Shown: positions 8,597 through 17,591 of the stretch, piece by piece
Position numbering within the stretch: position 1 is the stretch's first letter
How the letters are laid out: each line of letters opens with the position of its first letter
DNA from: Desulfobulbaceae bacterium BRH_c16a
Lineage (GTDB): Bacteria; Desulfobacterota; Desulfobulbia; Desulfobulbales; Desulfocapsaceae
Direction: 5' to 3'
Assembly (NCBI GenBank): GCA_000961725.1
Contig: LADS01000055.1
Location: 1-64,000, forward strand
DNA length: 64,000 nucleotides
Program-made: the position numbers and the translations under genes
Notes under the pieces: generated by a model
What the model was told of the DNA's origin: nothing
Database searches by the model: none
Seen by the model: only the letters and a program-made list of their open reading frames with translations

Positions 8597-10803
8597 TCAC
8601 TTTAAGAAAACGCAGCAGGTATTCCATGTTACAGAGAGCACTTATCGGCAGTATTCTGGCCGTGATCCTCTCCTCTGTCTGTGTGATCGTCTACACCAAC
8701 AAGACGCTGCATTCCATAGAGAGCAATCTGCCGTCAACGCTCCTGACAGAACTCAATTCCCTGTCGGTCGTTCTCGACGGCCTCGCCGATGTCGTTACTT
8801 TCGCGCGGATCGCCGCGGCTACAAAAGATCCGGTGCAGACGGGTGTACTTCGAACTGCGGTCGATACAACCCACCAGCTGATTGTCGAACTCCGAGACAC
8901 CTATGTCATCAATAATCACGTCAATGCTTCCGCTTTCCATGCCGTGGTGGCGCCGGCGATAGCCGATCTGCAGATCTGGCTCGAAGAAGGAGTGTCTGGC
9001 TGGGGGCCCGATTCCGGCGTCACCCTTTCAATTGTCGAATCACGGATAAGCGAGACATTTCGGAAAGCGGCGAAAATCGGCCACCATTCCAGATTGGCGG
9101 CCCAGGCCACCCTCGATAGTCAGAAGAAGCGGCTGGAGGCCTTCCAGCAGGCTGTCAACGTCCTCTATGTCCTGACATTGCTGTTGGTTTTCTTGCTGAT
9201 CTATCTGCTCATCCGTCAGCGAACAGCAATCCTCCGCGAATCCGAGGCAAGGGACGAGTTGCAGATGCAACATAACCTTCTGCAAAACCTCCTGCACCAC
9301 CTTCCTCTTGGCATCGCCGTCTGGGGCAAGAATCGCGATCTCGTTCAGCTCAATTCCATTTTCACCGATATCACCGGCTACGGCTTCGATGATCTGCCGA
9401 ATATGCGCCACTGGCCGGCCCTTGCCTTTCCTGAACCCGATTACCTGCAGCATGTCAAAACGCATTGGAAAAGTTTCGGAAGGGATGGATCGGCTTGCGA
9501 ATATCGAGTGACCTGTAAAAACGGCCGGATCAAGGATATCGAATTCCGAGCCGTCTATCTGCCCGATACACGGATAATCAATACTCTGAGCGACGTCACT
9601 CTACGGAACAATAAGGAAAAGGAACTGCAGGAAAGCCGCGCAAGCGAAGTCCGCTTAAAAAAAATGGAATCGCTTGGCCTGCTGGCCGGCGGCGTTGCCC
9701 ACGACCTCAACAACATCTTTTCCGGCATCGTAAGCTATCCGGAACTGATCCTTCTGGAGCTGCCGAAAAATCACAAGTTGCGCCGACCGATCGAACTCAT
9801 GCGCGAATCCGGCCTGCGGGCCACGGCCATAGTCCAGGACCTCCTGACCGTTGCCCGGGGTGTGGCGATGGAGAAAGAGGCTGTCAAAATCAACTCCATC
9901 ATAGAAGATTACCTTGACTCGCCCGAGTATCGCCTTGTTCGGCAGTACCATCCCGGTGTGAAGCTCGAATGTTCCCTGGATAAGCATCTGAAGAATATCT
10001 TAGGTTCCCGCATTCATATCCGGAAAATTCTGATGAACCTTGTCTCAAACGGCTTTGAAGCCATCAATTCGTCCGGAGCCGTGCGGATTACGACTGCAAA
10101 TGTTCAGATCGATGTACGAGGTGAGGGTGATAATGAGATCAAAAAAGGTGAATATGTCATCCTGACGGTCGCCGATCAGGGCGATGGTATTTCCAAGGAG
10201 GATTTGGAAAAGATCTTCGAACCCTTCTATTCCAAAAAGGTTATGGGAAGAAGCGGAACCGGTCTTGGCTTGACGGTGGTTTGGAATGTTGTTCAGGATC
10301 ACCAGGGATATATTACAGTCGACAGTTCACCGACCGAGACACGGTTCACCATCTATTTTCCGGTCACCTGCCAACCGGAACGCAACCCTGACGCAGTAGC
10401 AGATTTTTCATCATTCATCGGCAATGGTGAACTGATCCTGATAGTCGACGATGTCGCCGCGCAGCGCATCATTACCTGCAGCATCATCGAGAAGCTCGGC
10501 TACAGGGTTGAATCGGTGGCCTGCGGTGAAGATGCTGTCGAATTTGTCAAACACCAGCCTGTTGACCTTATCATCCTCGATATGATAATGAGTCCCGGCA
10601 TGAGCGGCCGGGAAACCTATGACAGGATTATCCGGCTGTATCCCGGCCAGAAGGCCATCGTCGTGAGCGGCTACGCCGAAACGGAAGACGTCAAGGAAAC
10701 ACTCCGGCTCGGTGCAGGCGGTTTCCTGAAGAAACCTCTCATGATCGGTGACCTTGCAAAGGTCTTGCATTCACTTCTGTCAGCCAAAGTCGGACAGGAC
10801 TGA
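8593..10803 (+). CDS. hybrid sensor histidine kinase with PAS and C-terminal receiver
   Basis: The 736-residue protein has two transmembrane helices (about 16-35 and 190-207) enclosing a helical periplasmic sensor, then a PAS domain (about 230-340), a HisKA domain with His370 in AGGVAHDLNNIFSG, an HATPase domain with ADQGDGISKEDLEKIFEPFY and GTGLGLTVVW, and a receiver with phosphoacceptor in LIILDMIMSPGMSG. The GTG at 8593 overlaps the TAXI stop, so the two are translationally coupled; an alternative ATG lies at 8626. The receiver is covalently attached and no separate response regulator is adjacent, so the output partner is not visible here. Confidence 0.9.
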   Translation: MITLRKRSRYSMLQRALIGSILAVILSSVCVIVYTNKTLHSIESNLPSTLLTELNSLSVVLDGLADVVTFARIAAATKDPVQTGVLRTAVDTTHQLIVELRDTYVINNHVNASAFHAVVAPAIADLQIWLEEGVSGWGPDSGVTLSIVESRISETFRKAAKIGHHSRLAAQATLDSQKKRLEAFQQAVNVLYVLTLLLVFLLIYLLIRQRTAILRESEARDELQMQHNLLQNLLHHLPLGIAVWGKNRDLVQLNSIFTDITGYGFDDLPNMRHWPALAFPEPDYLQHVKTHWKSFGRDGSACEYRVTCKNGRIKDIEFRAVYLPDTRIINTLSDVTLRNNKEKELQESRASEVRLKKMESLGLLAGGVAHDLNNIFSGIVSYPELILLELPKNHKLRRPIELMRESGLRATAIVQDLLTVARGVAMEKEAVKINSIIEDYLDSPEYRLVRQYHPGVKLECSLDKHLKNILGSRIHIRKILMNLVSNGFEAINSSGAVRITTANVQIDVRGEGDNEIKKGEYVILTVADQGDGISKEDLEKIFEPFYSKKVMGRSGTGLGLTVVWNVVQDHQGYITVDSSPTETRFTIYFPVTCQPERNPDAVADFSSFIGNGELILIVDDVAAQRIITCSIIEKLGYRVESVACGEDAVEFVKHQPVDLIILDMIMSPGMSGRETYDRIIRLYPGQKAIVVSGYAETEDVKETLRLGAGGFLKKPLMIGDLAKVLHSLLSAKVGQD

Positions 10804-10924
10804 GTGAGTGTGTACCTCATGAATTTGTGTTGAATTATATGAATCACTCTGGTATTCACTTCTTTCAACCTGCATCAATCCAGCGGACCGCGCTGAAGCA
10901 TATAACTGATTTATCTGAAAAAAT

Positions 10925-11269
10925 ATGAGAGACACTTCTTCGGTTCTCCAGCAGCGACCCCCTGTCGTTACCATCATCTGTATCCTTGGATTCATCGGTG
11001 TATTTTTTCTTATCCCGAAGGTCTTTTCAAGTGTCGCACGAGATATCAGCGCCTGGTATCCATTCTACCTGGCATTTGTCGCCGTAGTGGGCCTGATATG
11101 CAATATCGGCTTTTGGAAGATGAAGAAATGGGGCTTTTATGGGTATGTCACCTTCGTCGCCCTCAATCAAATTGTCACTTTCAGCACCGGCACCTGGTTA
11201 CCTATGGCACTCATCGCTCCGGCTATTATCATTGCAGTACTCGCTTACTATTTCAAACGGATGACATGA
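10925..11269 (+). CDS. small four-helix membrane protein of unknown function
   Basis: This 114-residue protein has a short N-terminal tail and four hydrophobic helices (for example VVTIICILGFIGVFFLIP and ALIAPAIIIAVLAYYF) ending in a basic KRMT. It follows the histidine kinase by 121 bp on the same strand. The pattern resembles small DUF-type membrane proteins, but I do not recognise a specific family and propose no function. Confidence 0.6.
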   Translation: MRDTSSVLQQRPPVVTIICILGFIGVFFLIPKVFSSVARDISAWYPFYLAFVAVVGLICNIGFWKMKKWGFYGYVTFVALNQIVTFSTGTWLPMALIAPAIIIAVLAYYFKRMT

Positions 11270-11361
11270 AAAAGAGGTTGGGACCAACCTGGCCTGGGGC
11301 GGAAGGTCCTTCTGGCTGAAGCGTTAATTGAACAAAATGCGACGCGGAGAAACGTCACAAA

Positions 11362-12435
11362 TCATGCGGAAGGATCGATCAAAACGAGTGCAGCAGGATT
11401 GAGGACAAGCTCAATCGGCGCACCTTTTTCCGGTGGCGACGGGTCAATCGGCAGGTCAAAGGTTAAAGATACATCGCCGCTTTGCAGGGTGAGCCGATAC
11501 GTGCTGCCCTGGAAGACTCGGTGAGTAACCGTTCCGGCAATGGTTGGGGTATCGGCTGTTACCGATGCCTGCAATCTCAGGTTCGCTCCCTCAGGACGCA
11601 TCAGCAGCGTAATCTTTTCTCTGGCCTTTCTGATCCCATTGATGATCGACATACTGCCGAGTTGTGAATGAAAAATCCCCTGATCGTCAAGGTGACCGTC
11701 GATAAGATTGGTGAAGCCCAGAAATCCGGCGACTGTGGTGTTCGCCGGGAATCTGTAGAGGGCTTCCGGGGTATCGAACTGCTGGAGCAGGCCGTTATGG
11801 AGAACCGCCACCTTGTCGGCTACGCTGAAGGCTTCCGCCTGGTCGTGGGTGACGAAGATGGCGGTCACCCCAAGTTTTTTGAGGATGGTGCGGATTTCCG
11901 TGGTCAGGCGGTCCCTGAGGGTGCGGTCGAGTGAGCCGAGGGGTTCGTCAAGGAGCAGCAGCTGCGGTTCGGGGGCGAGGCTCCGTGCGAGAGCGACCCG
12001 TTGTTGTTCGCCTCCCGATAATTCATCGATGCCGCGGTGTCCCAGGTCGGCCAATCCTACCATCTCAAGCACGGTCCGGACCCGATGTGCCAGCTCTGCC
12101 GGAGAGCATTTTTGCATCTCCAGGCCAAAGGCAATGTTCTGCCATACGCTTTTATGGGGGAAGAGGGCGTATTCCTGGAACATCATGCCGAAATTCCGTT
12201 GGTGCGGCGGGATATCGCGAATATCCCGGCCGCGGAAAAAAATAGTTCCCGTATCCAGTCGTTCCAGACCGGCCACAAGTCGCAGCAGGGTGGTCTTGCC
12301 GGAGCCGGAGGGGCCGAGGAGGCAGAGGATTTCTCCCTGGCTGAGGCCGAAACCGATATTCTGGAGAAGCGGCAATCCTTCATAGCGGTTCGAGAGATTC
12401 TTCACTTCGAGGATGTTGTCGCGCGTCGAGGTCAT
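11362..12435 (-). CDS. thiQ: ABC transporter ATP-binding protein, thiamine-type
   Basis: The protein has 357 residues with Walker A GPSGSGKTT, signature LSGGEQQRVALARSL, Walker B LLLLDEPLGSLD and the switch histidine in FVTHDQ. It also has a C-terminal TOBE-like extension of about 120 residues that is longer than in E. coli ThiQ (about 232 residues) and is typical of the iron/sulfate/thiamine importer class. Its start overlaps the permease stop by four bases. The TPP riboswitch ahead of the operon supports thiamine or a thiamine precursor as the substrate. Confidence 0.88.
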   Translation of the reverse strand: MTSTRDNILEVKNLSNRYEGLPLLQNIGFGLSQGEILCLLGPSGSGKTTLLRLVAGLERLDTGTIFFRGRDIRDIPPHQRNFGMMFQEYALFPHKSVWQNIAFGLEMQKCSPAELAHRVRTVLEMVGLADLGHRGIDELSGGEQQRVALARSLAPEPQLLLLDEPLGSLDRTLRDRLTTEIRTILKKLGVTAIFVTHDQAEAFSVADKVAVLHNGLLQQFDTPEALYRFPANTTVAGFLGFTNLIDGHLDDQGIFHSQLGSMSIINGIRKAREKITLLMRPEGANLRLQASVTADTPTIAGTVTHRVFQGSTYRLTLQSGDVSLTFDLPIDPSPPEKGAPIELVLNPAALVLIDPSA

Positions 12436-14129
12436 ACTTTTTTTTCCTTATTTCGTACATCCGGCAATTTTGCCCATCCATCCATCCGGCCGACAAGCCA
12501 GAAACCGGAACAGGTTACCAGCATGAGGATGCTGCTCATGGCCATGGCCTGGCCGTAGTTCATGTCGCCGGGCTGACCGAGAAACCTGAAAATCGCCACT
12601 GGCATGGTCGGGGTATGCGGCCTGGTAACAAATGATGAGGCACCGAATTCACCCATGCTGATCGAAAAAGCAAATACCGCCCCGACCAGAACGGCCCGAC
12701 TGACAATCGGCAGATCGATGCGCCGCCAGACCTCGAAGGGGGAAGCGCCAAGCAGGGTGGCAGCTTCCCTGAGCGACTGCGGGATCTGTCTGAGGCTGGG
12801 GAGGATGCAGCGGACCACGAAAGGAAAGGCGACCAGGGTGTGGGCGATGGGAACGAGGGCAAGCGAATCGCGCAGGTTCAAGGGCGGCCTGTTGAGGGTG
12901 ACGATATAGCCGAAACCGAGCGTCACCGCCGAGGTGGCAAGGGGCAGCATGATTATGGCGTCCCAGAAAGAAGTTTTTTTGGTGCGGTCCGAGGCAAGGA
13001 AGGTTGCGGCGGCAAGTCCGAGAACGACGGCCAGAACCATTGCCGCAACGGCAAAGCCGACGCTGTTGGCGACCGCTGCGATGGGTTCGACAAAGAACAC
13101 CGACCTGTTGTCGGTGGTGAAAAGCGCCCGGTAGTAGTCGAGAGTCAGGCCGGTATCGGCAGTTATCGAGCGAAGTAAAAGGGCGAGAAGAGGGGTAACC
13201 AGAAGAACGACCATGAACAGAATATTGGCGGTGATAAAAGCCTTCTTCCCCAAACTTTCTGCAATGGCCGCGACGCCGGTCGTGGAGTCGGTGTAGAAAC
13301 CGATCCGCGCTTTCCTGCCAAGCCGGGCATGCAGCCACATCAGGAGAAAGTTCACGGCGATCTGGATCAAAGAGAGCGCTGCAGCCATGGGCAGATTGAA
13401 GAGTTGCACCGACTGGCGGTAGATTTCCACCTCGAGCGTGGCATAACCGGGGCCTCCGAGAATGAGGACCACTCCGAAGCTGGTGAAACAGAAGATAAAG
13501 ACGAGAAGTGCCGCAGAGCCGATAGCCGGCATGAGCAGCGGCAAGGTAATCCGCCGGAAGGTCTGCCAGGGGGAGGCCCCAAGCATCCGGGCTGCCGCGC
13601 CGAGACGTACGTCGAGTCCGGCCCAGTAACTGCCGACGATTCTCAAGACCAGGGAGTAGTTGTAAAAAATGTGGGCGAGCAGGAAAAAGGCCACCGTCTG
13701 ATCGATCATGATCGGCGGTGAATCAAGATCGAAACCTGCCATCAGCCAGGTGTTGAGCAGGCCGTTCGGGCCGAGCAGAGAGCGGAAGGCCGCAGCGGTT
13801 ACCACCGTCGGCAGCACGAAGGGCACCGTCATCAAGGCCTGGAACAGGTTCTTGCCGAAAAACCGGAAGCGGGCAAAGACATAGGCGCCGGGCAGGGCCA
13901 GCAGCAGGGTCAGGACTGTTGAAAGGGCGGCTTGCCAGATGGTGAACCAGAGAATCCGGCCATAGACCGGCGAACTGACGAGCCGGCTGAGTCTTTCCGG
14001 ATTCCAGGTGCCATCCGGGAAAAAGCTGAGCAGGCCGATCTTTGCCAGCGGGTAAAAATAAAAAAGAACAAGAAAAACAAGAGGCAGGGAGAACAGCAGC
14101 CACCGGAGCAGTGGTCTAGACCGATTCAT
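12432..14129 (-). CDS. thiP: thiamine-type ABC transporter permease (fused double domain)
   Basis: The 565-residue membrane protein has about twelve transmembrane helices and two binding-protein-dependent permease units. The EAA loops that contact the ATPase read AARMLGASPWQTFRRITLP in the first half and AATLLGASPFEVWRRIDLP in the second. This duplicated architecture matches ThiP and related iron permeases. A GAGGGAGAA ribosome site precedes the ATG at 14129. It lies between the binding protein (45 bp gap) and the ATPase (4-bp overlap), forming a complete importer operon. Confidence 0.9.
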   Translation of the reverse strand: MNRSRPLLRWLLFSLPLVFLVLFYFYPLAKIGLLSFFPDGTWNPERLSRLVSSPVYGRILWFTIWQAALSTVLTLLLALPGAYVFARFRFFGKNLFQALMTVPFVLPTVVTAAAFRSLLGPNGLLNTWLMAGFDLDSPPIMIDQTVAFFLLAHIFYNYSLVLRIVGSYWAGLDVRLGAAARMLGASPWQTFRRITLPLLMPAIGSAALLVFIFCFTSFGVVLILGGPGYATLEVEIYRQSVQLFNLPMAAALSLIQIAVNFLLMWLHARLGRKARIGFYTDSTTGVAAIAESLGKKAFITANILFMVVLLVTPLLALLLRSITADTGLTLDYYRALFTTDNRSVFFVEPIAAVANSVGFAVAAMVLAVVLGLAAATFLASDRTKKTSFWDAIIMLPLATSAVTLGFGYIVTLNRPPLNLRDSLALVPIAHTLVAFPFVVRCILPSLRQIPQSLREAATLLGASPFEVWRRIDLPIVSRAVLVGAVFAFSISMGEFGASSFVTRPHTPTMPVAIFRFLGQPGDMNYGQAMAMSSILMLVTCSGFWLVGRMDGWAKLPDVRNKEKKV

Positions 14130-14174
14130 TTCCGTTCTCCCTCGGATCCTTTCAGCAGGACAGGCCGGCGGCGC

Positions 14175-15212
14175 TTAACGGAGAACCGTGGTGGTCCAGG
14201 CTTCGATCCATTTGTCGCGGTTGGTTTCGATCGCCGACGGGGAAACTTCTGCCGGTTGTTCGGCTGTCACCGCGTGTTTTTTAAAGACCTCGGGCAGGCG
14301 GGCACTCGAATTGGCAGGGAAGACAAACATCTGCAGCGGGATATCTTCCTGGACTTTTTCGCTTAACATGAAGTCGACAAGTTTTTTTGCCAGCTCCGGT
14401 TCTTTTGTGCCTTTCAGGATGCCGATAAACTCGATCTGGCGAAAGGCTGTGTTCGGGGCAACCAAAGCGGCAGTCGGAGCTTCTGTCAGCGGGGTTTTCG
14501 AATAATGGACCACCGCCGGAGGGCTGGAGGCATAGCTGACGACGATCGGTCGGTCGCCTTTGGAGGCCGAGGTGAAGTGGCCGTAGTAGGCATCTTCCCA
14601 GCCGTTGGCGACGATCACTTTGTTGTCGCGGAGTTTTTTCCAGAAATCGAGGTAGCCGTCTTCCCCGAACCGGCCGATGGTTGCAAGCAGAAAAGCCATG
14701 CCCGGTGACGAGGTTGCCGGATTTTCAACCACGGTCAGGCCTTTATATTCAGGTTTAACCAGGTCGGCGAGATCTGTCGGCGGGGCCAGGTTGTGTTTTT
14801 TGAACCACGCCTTGTCGTAGTTGAGGCAGACATCGCCGTAATCCATGGGCAGCAGGCGATTTTCCTTGTCCAGCTGGAGACCTGCAGGAATACTGGCGAG
14901 GAGCGGAGAGGCGTAGGGCACGAAGATATCGGCGTCAATGGCCCGTGAGAAGAAGGTGTTGTCGACCCCGAAGAAGACATCTGCCAGGGGGTTATCCTTG
15001 GCAAGGATGGCCTGGACCAAAGCGCTGCCCGCATCACCCGATTTTAAAAAACGGAGTTTGACGCCGTTTTCCCGTTCAAAGGCGGTGACCAGATCGGCAC
15101 TGATGTTGAAACTGTCGTGGGTCATCATGGTGAGAGATTTTTCCGCCGCCGCGACGGGATTCGAGAAAGCCAGCAGTACAAGACAACCGGTCAGCAAAAC
15201 AAATCTTTTCAT
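14175..15212 (-). CDS. thiB: periplasmic thiamine-type ABC substrate-binding protein
   Basis: The 345-residue protein begins MKRFVLLTGCLVLLAFS, a signal peptide cut after AAA. The mature part contains SLTMMTHDSFNIS, DVFFGVDNTFFSRA and VVENPATSSPGMAFLLATIG, which are characteristic of the ThiB/TbpA family that binds thiamine, its mono- and pyrophosphate. I chose the ATG at 15212 because AAGGAGGTGC precedes it; a further in-frame ATG at 15272 lies inside the terminator region of the leader. Expression is expected to fall when TPP binds the upstream riboswitch. Confidence 0.9.
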   Translation of the reverse strand: MKRFVLLTGCLVLLAFSNPVAAAEKSLTMMTHDSFNISADLVTAFERENGVKLRFLKSGDAGSALVQAILAKDNPLADVFFGVDNTFFSRAIDADIFVPYASPLLASIPAGLQLDKENRLLPMDYGDVCLNYDKAWFKKHNLAPPTDLADLVKPEYKGLTVVENPATSSPGMAFLLATIGRFGEDGYLDFWKKLRDNKVIVANGWEDAYYGHFTSASKGDRPIVVSYASSPPAVVHYSKTPLTEAPTAALVAPNTAFRQIEFIGILKGTKEPELAKKLVDFMLSEKVQEDIPLQMFVFPANSSARLPEVFKKHAVTAEQPAEVSPSAIETNRDKWIEAWTTTVLR

Positions 15213-15272
15213 ATGCACCTCCTTAAAAGAAATGAACGATGAACGTGTTTGACGGGGGATGGGAGGCGGCAT

Positions 15273-15301
15273 AAAAAAACCGCCCCCGGGAATGGAGACG
15301 G
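15273..15301 (-). terminator. riboswitch-controlled intrinsic terminator
   Basis: Read on the minus strand, CCGTCTCC and GGGGGCGG form an eight-pair stem with a six-base loop followed by seven U residues (15273-15279). It lies directly between the TPP aptamer and the thiB start codon, so it is the expected expression platform for premature termination when TPP is bound. Confidence 0.75.
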
Positions 15302-15307
15302 CTCCTG

Positions 15308-15405
15308 GTCACACTGGTCCCTCCGCCGGGATTATCCGGATCAGGTTCGGCGGTCGGGTCACTCCTTGGAAAACAGGACTAACACCCCACAACACAAGGG
15401 GGTAC
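15308..15405 (-). promoter_or_regulatory. TPP riboswitch (thi box) upstream of thiBPQ
   Basis: The minus strand carries the diagnostic 3' half of the thi box, CCGAACCTGATCCGGATAAT followed by CCCGGCGGAGGGA, which binds the pyrophosphate. On the 5' side GGGGT and GACCC can form P2 and TCCT/AGGA can form P3. The usual CTGAGA of the pyrimidine pocket is not present in canonical form: only GTGA stands between P3 and the 3' strand of P2. The 5' boundary is uncertain because a further G-rich segment with ACTGAAGAGAG lies at about 15400-15420 and could take part. A terminator follows immediately. Confidence 0.85.
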
Positions 15406-15433
15406 TCTCTTCAGTCCCCCCTTGAGGGAGATA

Positions 15434-15487
15434 AGTACCTTCACGAAATTCATTCCTAAAAAACAAGGAATGAATTTCTAAGGTACT
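15434..15487. repeat. 54-bp near-perfect inverted repeat
   Basis: The arms AGTACCTT + GAAATTCATTCCT (15434-15457) and AGGAATGAATTTC + AAGGTACT (15466-15487) pair over 21 bases, interrupted only by a 3/1-base internal loop around an A-rich 8-base apex. It lies between the mocR-small ORF unit and the TPP riboswitch, all on the minus strand. There is no clean U-run on either side, so it is a weak terminator candidate; a small repeat element or RNA-processing hairpin is equally possible. Confidence 0.7.
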
Positions 15488-15612
15488 AAACCCCTCTCAG
15501 CCCGGTTGAACCGAGCTCCCGCATTTTTTTGATACGATAGGCTATCTTGCCGTTGTTTGCAATGTTTGTATCGCGTCTGATGGAAATGGGGCACAGGGTG
15601 AAGGCGCAGGTT

Positions 15613-15834
15613 TTATTCCCGGCAGAGACCGGGAGCAAGGGTTTCCGGTTGGCCATGGCGACGTTTGAGGCTTTCGCCGAGTCTGATGAGAAATTCGCCA
15701 AGGGCGAGCAGCAGTCGATCCCGCCGGCCGGGATTGTGTGCATTATAGGTTGCTACAAGACGCTGCCGGTTGGCTTCGGCAACCATTTCCCGCTGCTTTT
15801 CCTTGATCATCCGGTCGAGATAATAAGGGTTCAT
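15613..15834 (-). CDS. small basic helical protein, unknown function
   Basis: This 73-residue product starts MNPYYLDRMIKEKQREMV, continues with a charged helix, and has an amphipathic Leu-rich helix RRDRLLLALGEFLIRLGE before a basic tail. That organisation is repeatedly seen in short conserved proteins of unknown function, and the composition is far more protein-like than overlapping frames. It starts 34 bp after the mocR stop on the same strand and is probably co-transcribed. No function can be assigned. Confidence 0.55.
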   Translation of the reverse strand: MNPYYLDRMIKEKQREMVAEANRQRLVATYNAHNPGRRDRLLLALGEFLIRLGESLKRRHGQPETLAPGLCRE

Positions 15835-15868
15835 GTCATTTCACCATTTCTGTTGTTGGAGGGTCGCT

Positions 15869-17422
15869 CTATTGATAACTGCCAAGGCCGCTGAGACCGG
15901 AATCTCCGGGTGGGCGACTGAGGAATCCTTCCACCGCGCTGGCCAGCAGTTCAACGCCCTCTTTAATCTCCGCCTCATCCGACCAGGCATAGCTGATCCG
16001 GCAACAATGGACAAAGCGCTGGTCGATATCGAACAGGGGGCCGGGGAGAAAGGCCACGCCCTTGTCGATGGCGGCAAGGAACAGGGCAACGCTCGAATAT
16101 CCCCGCGGGAGTTCAAGGAGCAGGGAAAACCCGCCGTCCGGTCTGGTCCAGGTAACTTCCTTCGGCATGTGCCGGTCGAGGGCTTTCAGCATCGCTTCCC
16201 TCCGCTGCCGATACATTGCCGACATCTTTTCGGTATGGGCGTCGTATCTGCCCGACTGGAAAAGAGTCAGGGCCATGCCCTGAATGAGGGCCGGGCATGA
16301 GTGGTCCATGAGCCTTTTCAACTGGGCCAGCTGCTGGATGCGCTGCGGCGAACTGATGAGCCAGCCGAGGCGCAGTCCGGTCATTATCGATTTGGAGAGA
16401 GAATTGATCACCACGGTCTGCTCGGCCCCCAGCTGCTGCATGATGCTCGGTGGCTTGGTCTCATTCCAGTCAAGATCTTTGAAAAGCTCGTCGGCGACGA
16501 CGAGGCTGCCTGTTTTTCTTGCCCACTCGACCAGTACGCCCGAACGCTCCCGGCTGAGATTCGTCCCCATTGGATTATGGGCATAGGGGCAGATATAGAG
16601 CAGGGAAGAAAGATCCGACGGCAGCTGGTTGAGCTGAGCCTGGCCCGGCCCGTGGGCGTCTCTGGTGATCGTTTCCACCCAGTGGCCCATGGCCGCGAAG
16701 GTGTCGGTGATTCCTTTGAAACAAGGGGTTTCACAGAGAACCCGCTGGCCGGTTTCCATGTTCGCCTGGGCAACAAGGGTGACGGCCTGCATCGATCCGT
16801 TGGTGATGAGCACCTGGTCCGGAGTGACCGCGGTTCCCTCGGTGGTAAAACGCCTGGCGATTTCCTTGCGCAGTTCATAATTGCCCAGGGGGTCGCTTGC
16901 CTCGATGAGGCTTGAGCCCATATTCTGCAAGGTTTCCCGGGCGACATCTTCAAGGAAATTCTCCGGCAGAAAGCGGGGGTCGGGAACCCCTTTAGTGAAA
17001 TGGATGATGCCGGACTTTTCCGCAAGCGACATGATATCCCGTAACGCCTTGCCGACGCCCATGCGCAGTCGCCGTGCGGCAAATTCTAGAGGATTGTGGG
17101 GAGCAAGCCGGTCGTTTCGGCCGATGCTTCGGGCCGAGCCGAAACCGTCAGACCGATCCGCAGGTGGGGCGGTCGGACCGCTGCCGTCCTGAATAAAGGT
17201 GCCGCGGCCGACATGACAGCAGGCTTGGCCCGCATCGCTCAGATCCTGCAGCGCCCGGCGCACGGTGGCCTGGGTGACCCCGATCTCTCTGGCCAGACTG
17301 GCAACAGACGGCAAGCGGTCGCCGGGAAGCAGCTCTCCGGTGTGAATGGCGTCCTGGATGGCATCCCGTATCTGAATGTAGAGGGGGGTGTCCGATTCTT
17401 TGTCGATTGTATAGTTCACCAT
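15869..17422 (-). CDS. MocR/GntR-type regulator with aminotransferase-like domain
   Basis: The 517-residue protein has an N-terminal GntR winged-helix domain (about 1-75: DRLPSVASLAREIGVTQATVRRAL) joined by a linker of roughly 50 residues to a fold-type I aminotransferase domain. The PLP lysine is expected in VINSLSKSIMTGLRLGW, with the NPMGTNLS and VADELFKDL motifs also present. Such proteins sense amines or PLP-linked metabolites and often control their own gene. The start at 17422 is supported by CAGGAGA; the upstream ATG at 17458 would place the operator inside the coding sequence. A perfect palindrome sits 25 bp upstream of the start. Confidence 0.88.
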   Translation of the reverse strand: MVNYTIDKESDTPLYIQIRDAIQDAIHTGELLPGDRLPSVASLAREIGVTQATVRRALQDLSDAGQACCHVGRGTFIQDGSGPTAPPADRSDGFGSARSIGRNDRLAPHNPLEFAARRLRMGVGKALRDIMSLAEKSGIIHFTKGVPDPRFLPENFLEDVARETLQNMGSSLIEASDPLGNYELRKEIARRFTTEGTAVTPDQVLITNGSMQAVTLVAQANMETGQRVLCETPCFKGITDTFAAMGHWVETITRDAHGPGQAQLNQLPSDLSSLLYICPYAHNPMGTNLSRERSGVLVEWARKTGSLVVADELFKDLDWNETKPPSIMQQLGAEQTVVINSLSKSIMTGLRLGWLISSPQRIQQLAQLKRLMDHSCPALIQGMALTLFQSGRYDAHTEKMSAMYRQRREAMLKALDRHMPKEVTWTRPDGGFSLLLELPRGYSSVALFLAAIDKGVAFLPGPLFDIDQRFVHCCRISYAWSDEAEIKEGVELLASAVEGFLSRPPGDSGLSGLGSYQ

Positions 17423-17446
17423 ATGTATCTCCTGGTCTATGTAATG

Positions 17447-17466
17447 ATACTGTATCAATACAGTAT
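17447..17466. promoter_or_regulatory. palindromic operator of the MocR-type regulator
   Basis: ATACTGTAT and ATACAGTAT form a perfect 9-bp inverted repeat separated by CA. A further half-site-like GTATTGAT follows at 17463, giving a partial direct repeat with GTATCAAT, a layout seen at several MocR sites. It lies 25-44 bp before the mocR start codon, in the right place for autoregulation. The assignment rests on position and symmetry only. Confidence 0.6.
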
Positions 17467-17591
17467 TGATTTATTCCCTGTCAAGAAAAAAGGTCAGCCA
17501 AGGGTATACCAAAGCACAGAGAAAGGCAGTGAAGAAAGATGAAATTCCGGTGATCAATTATGACGAAAGCGCAGGGGCGCAGGAGGACAAA

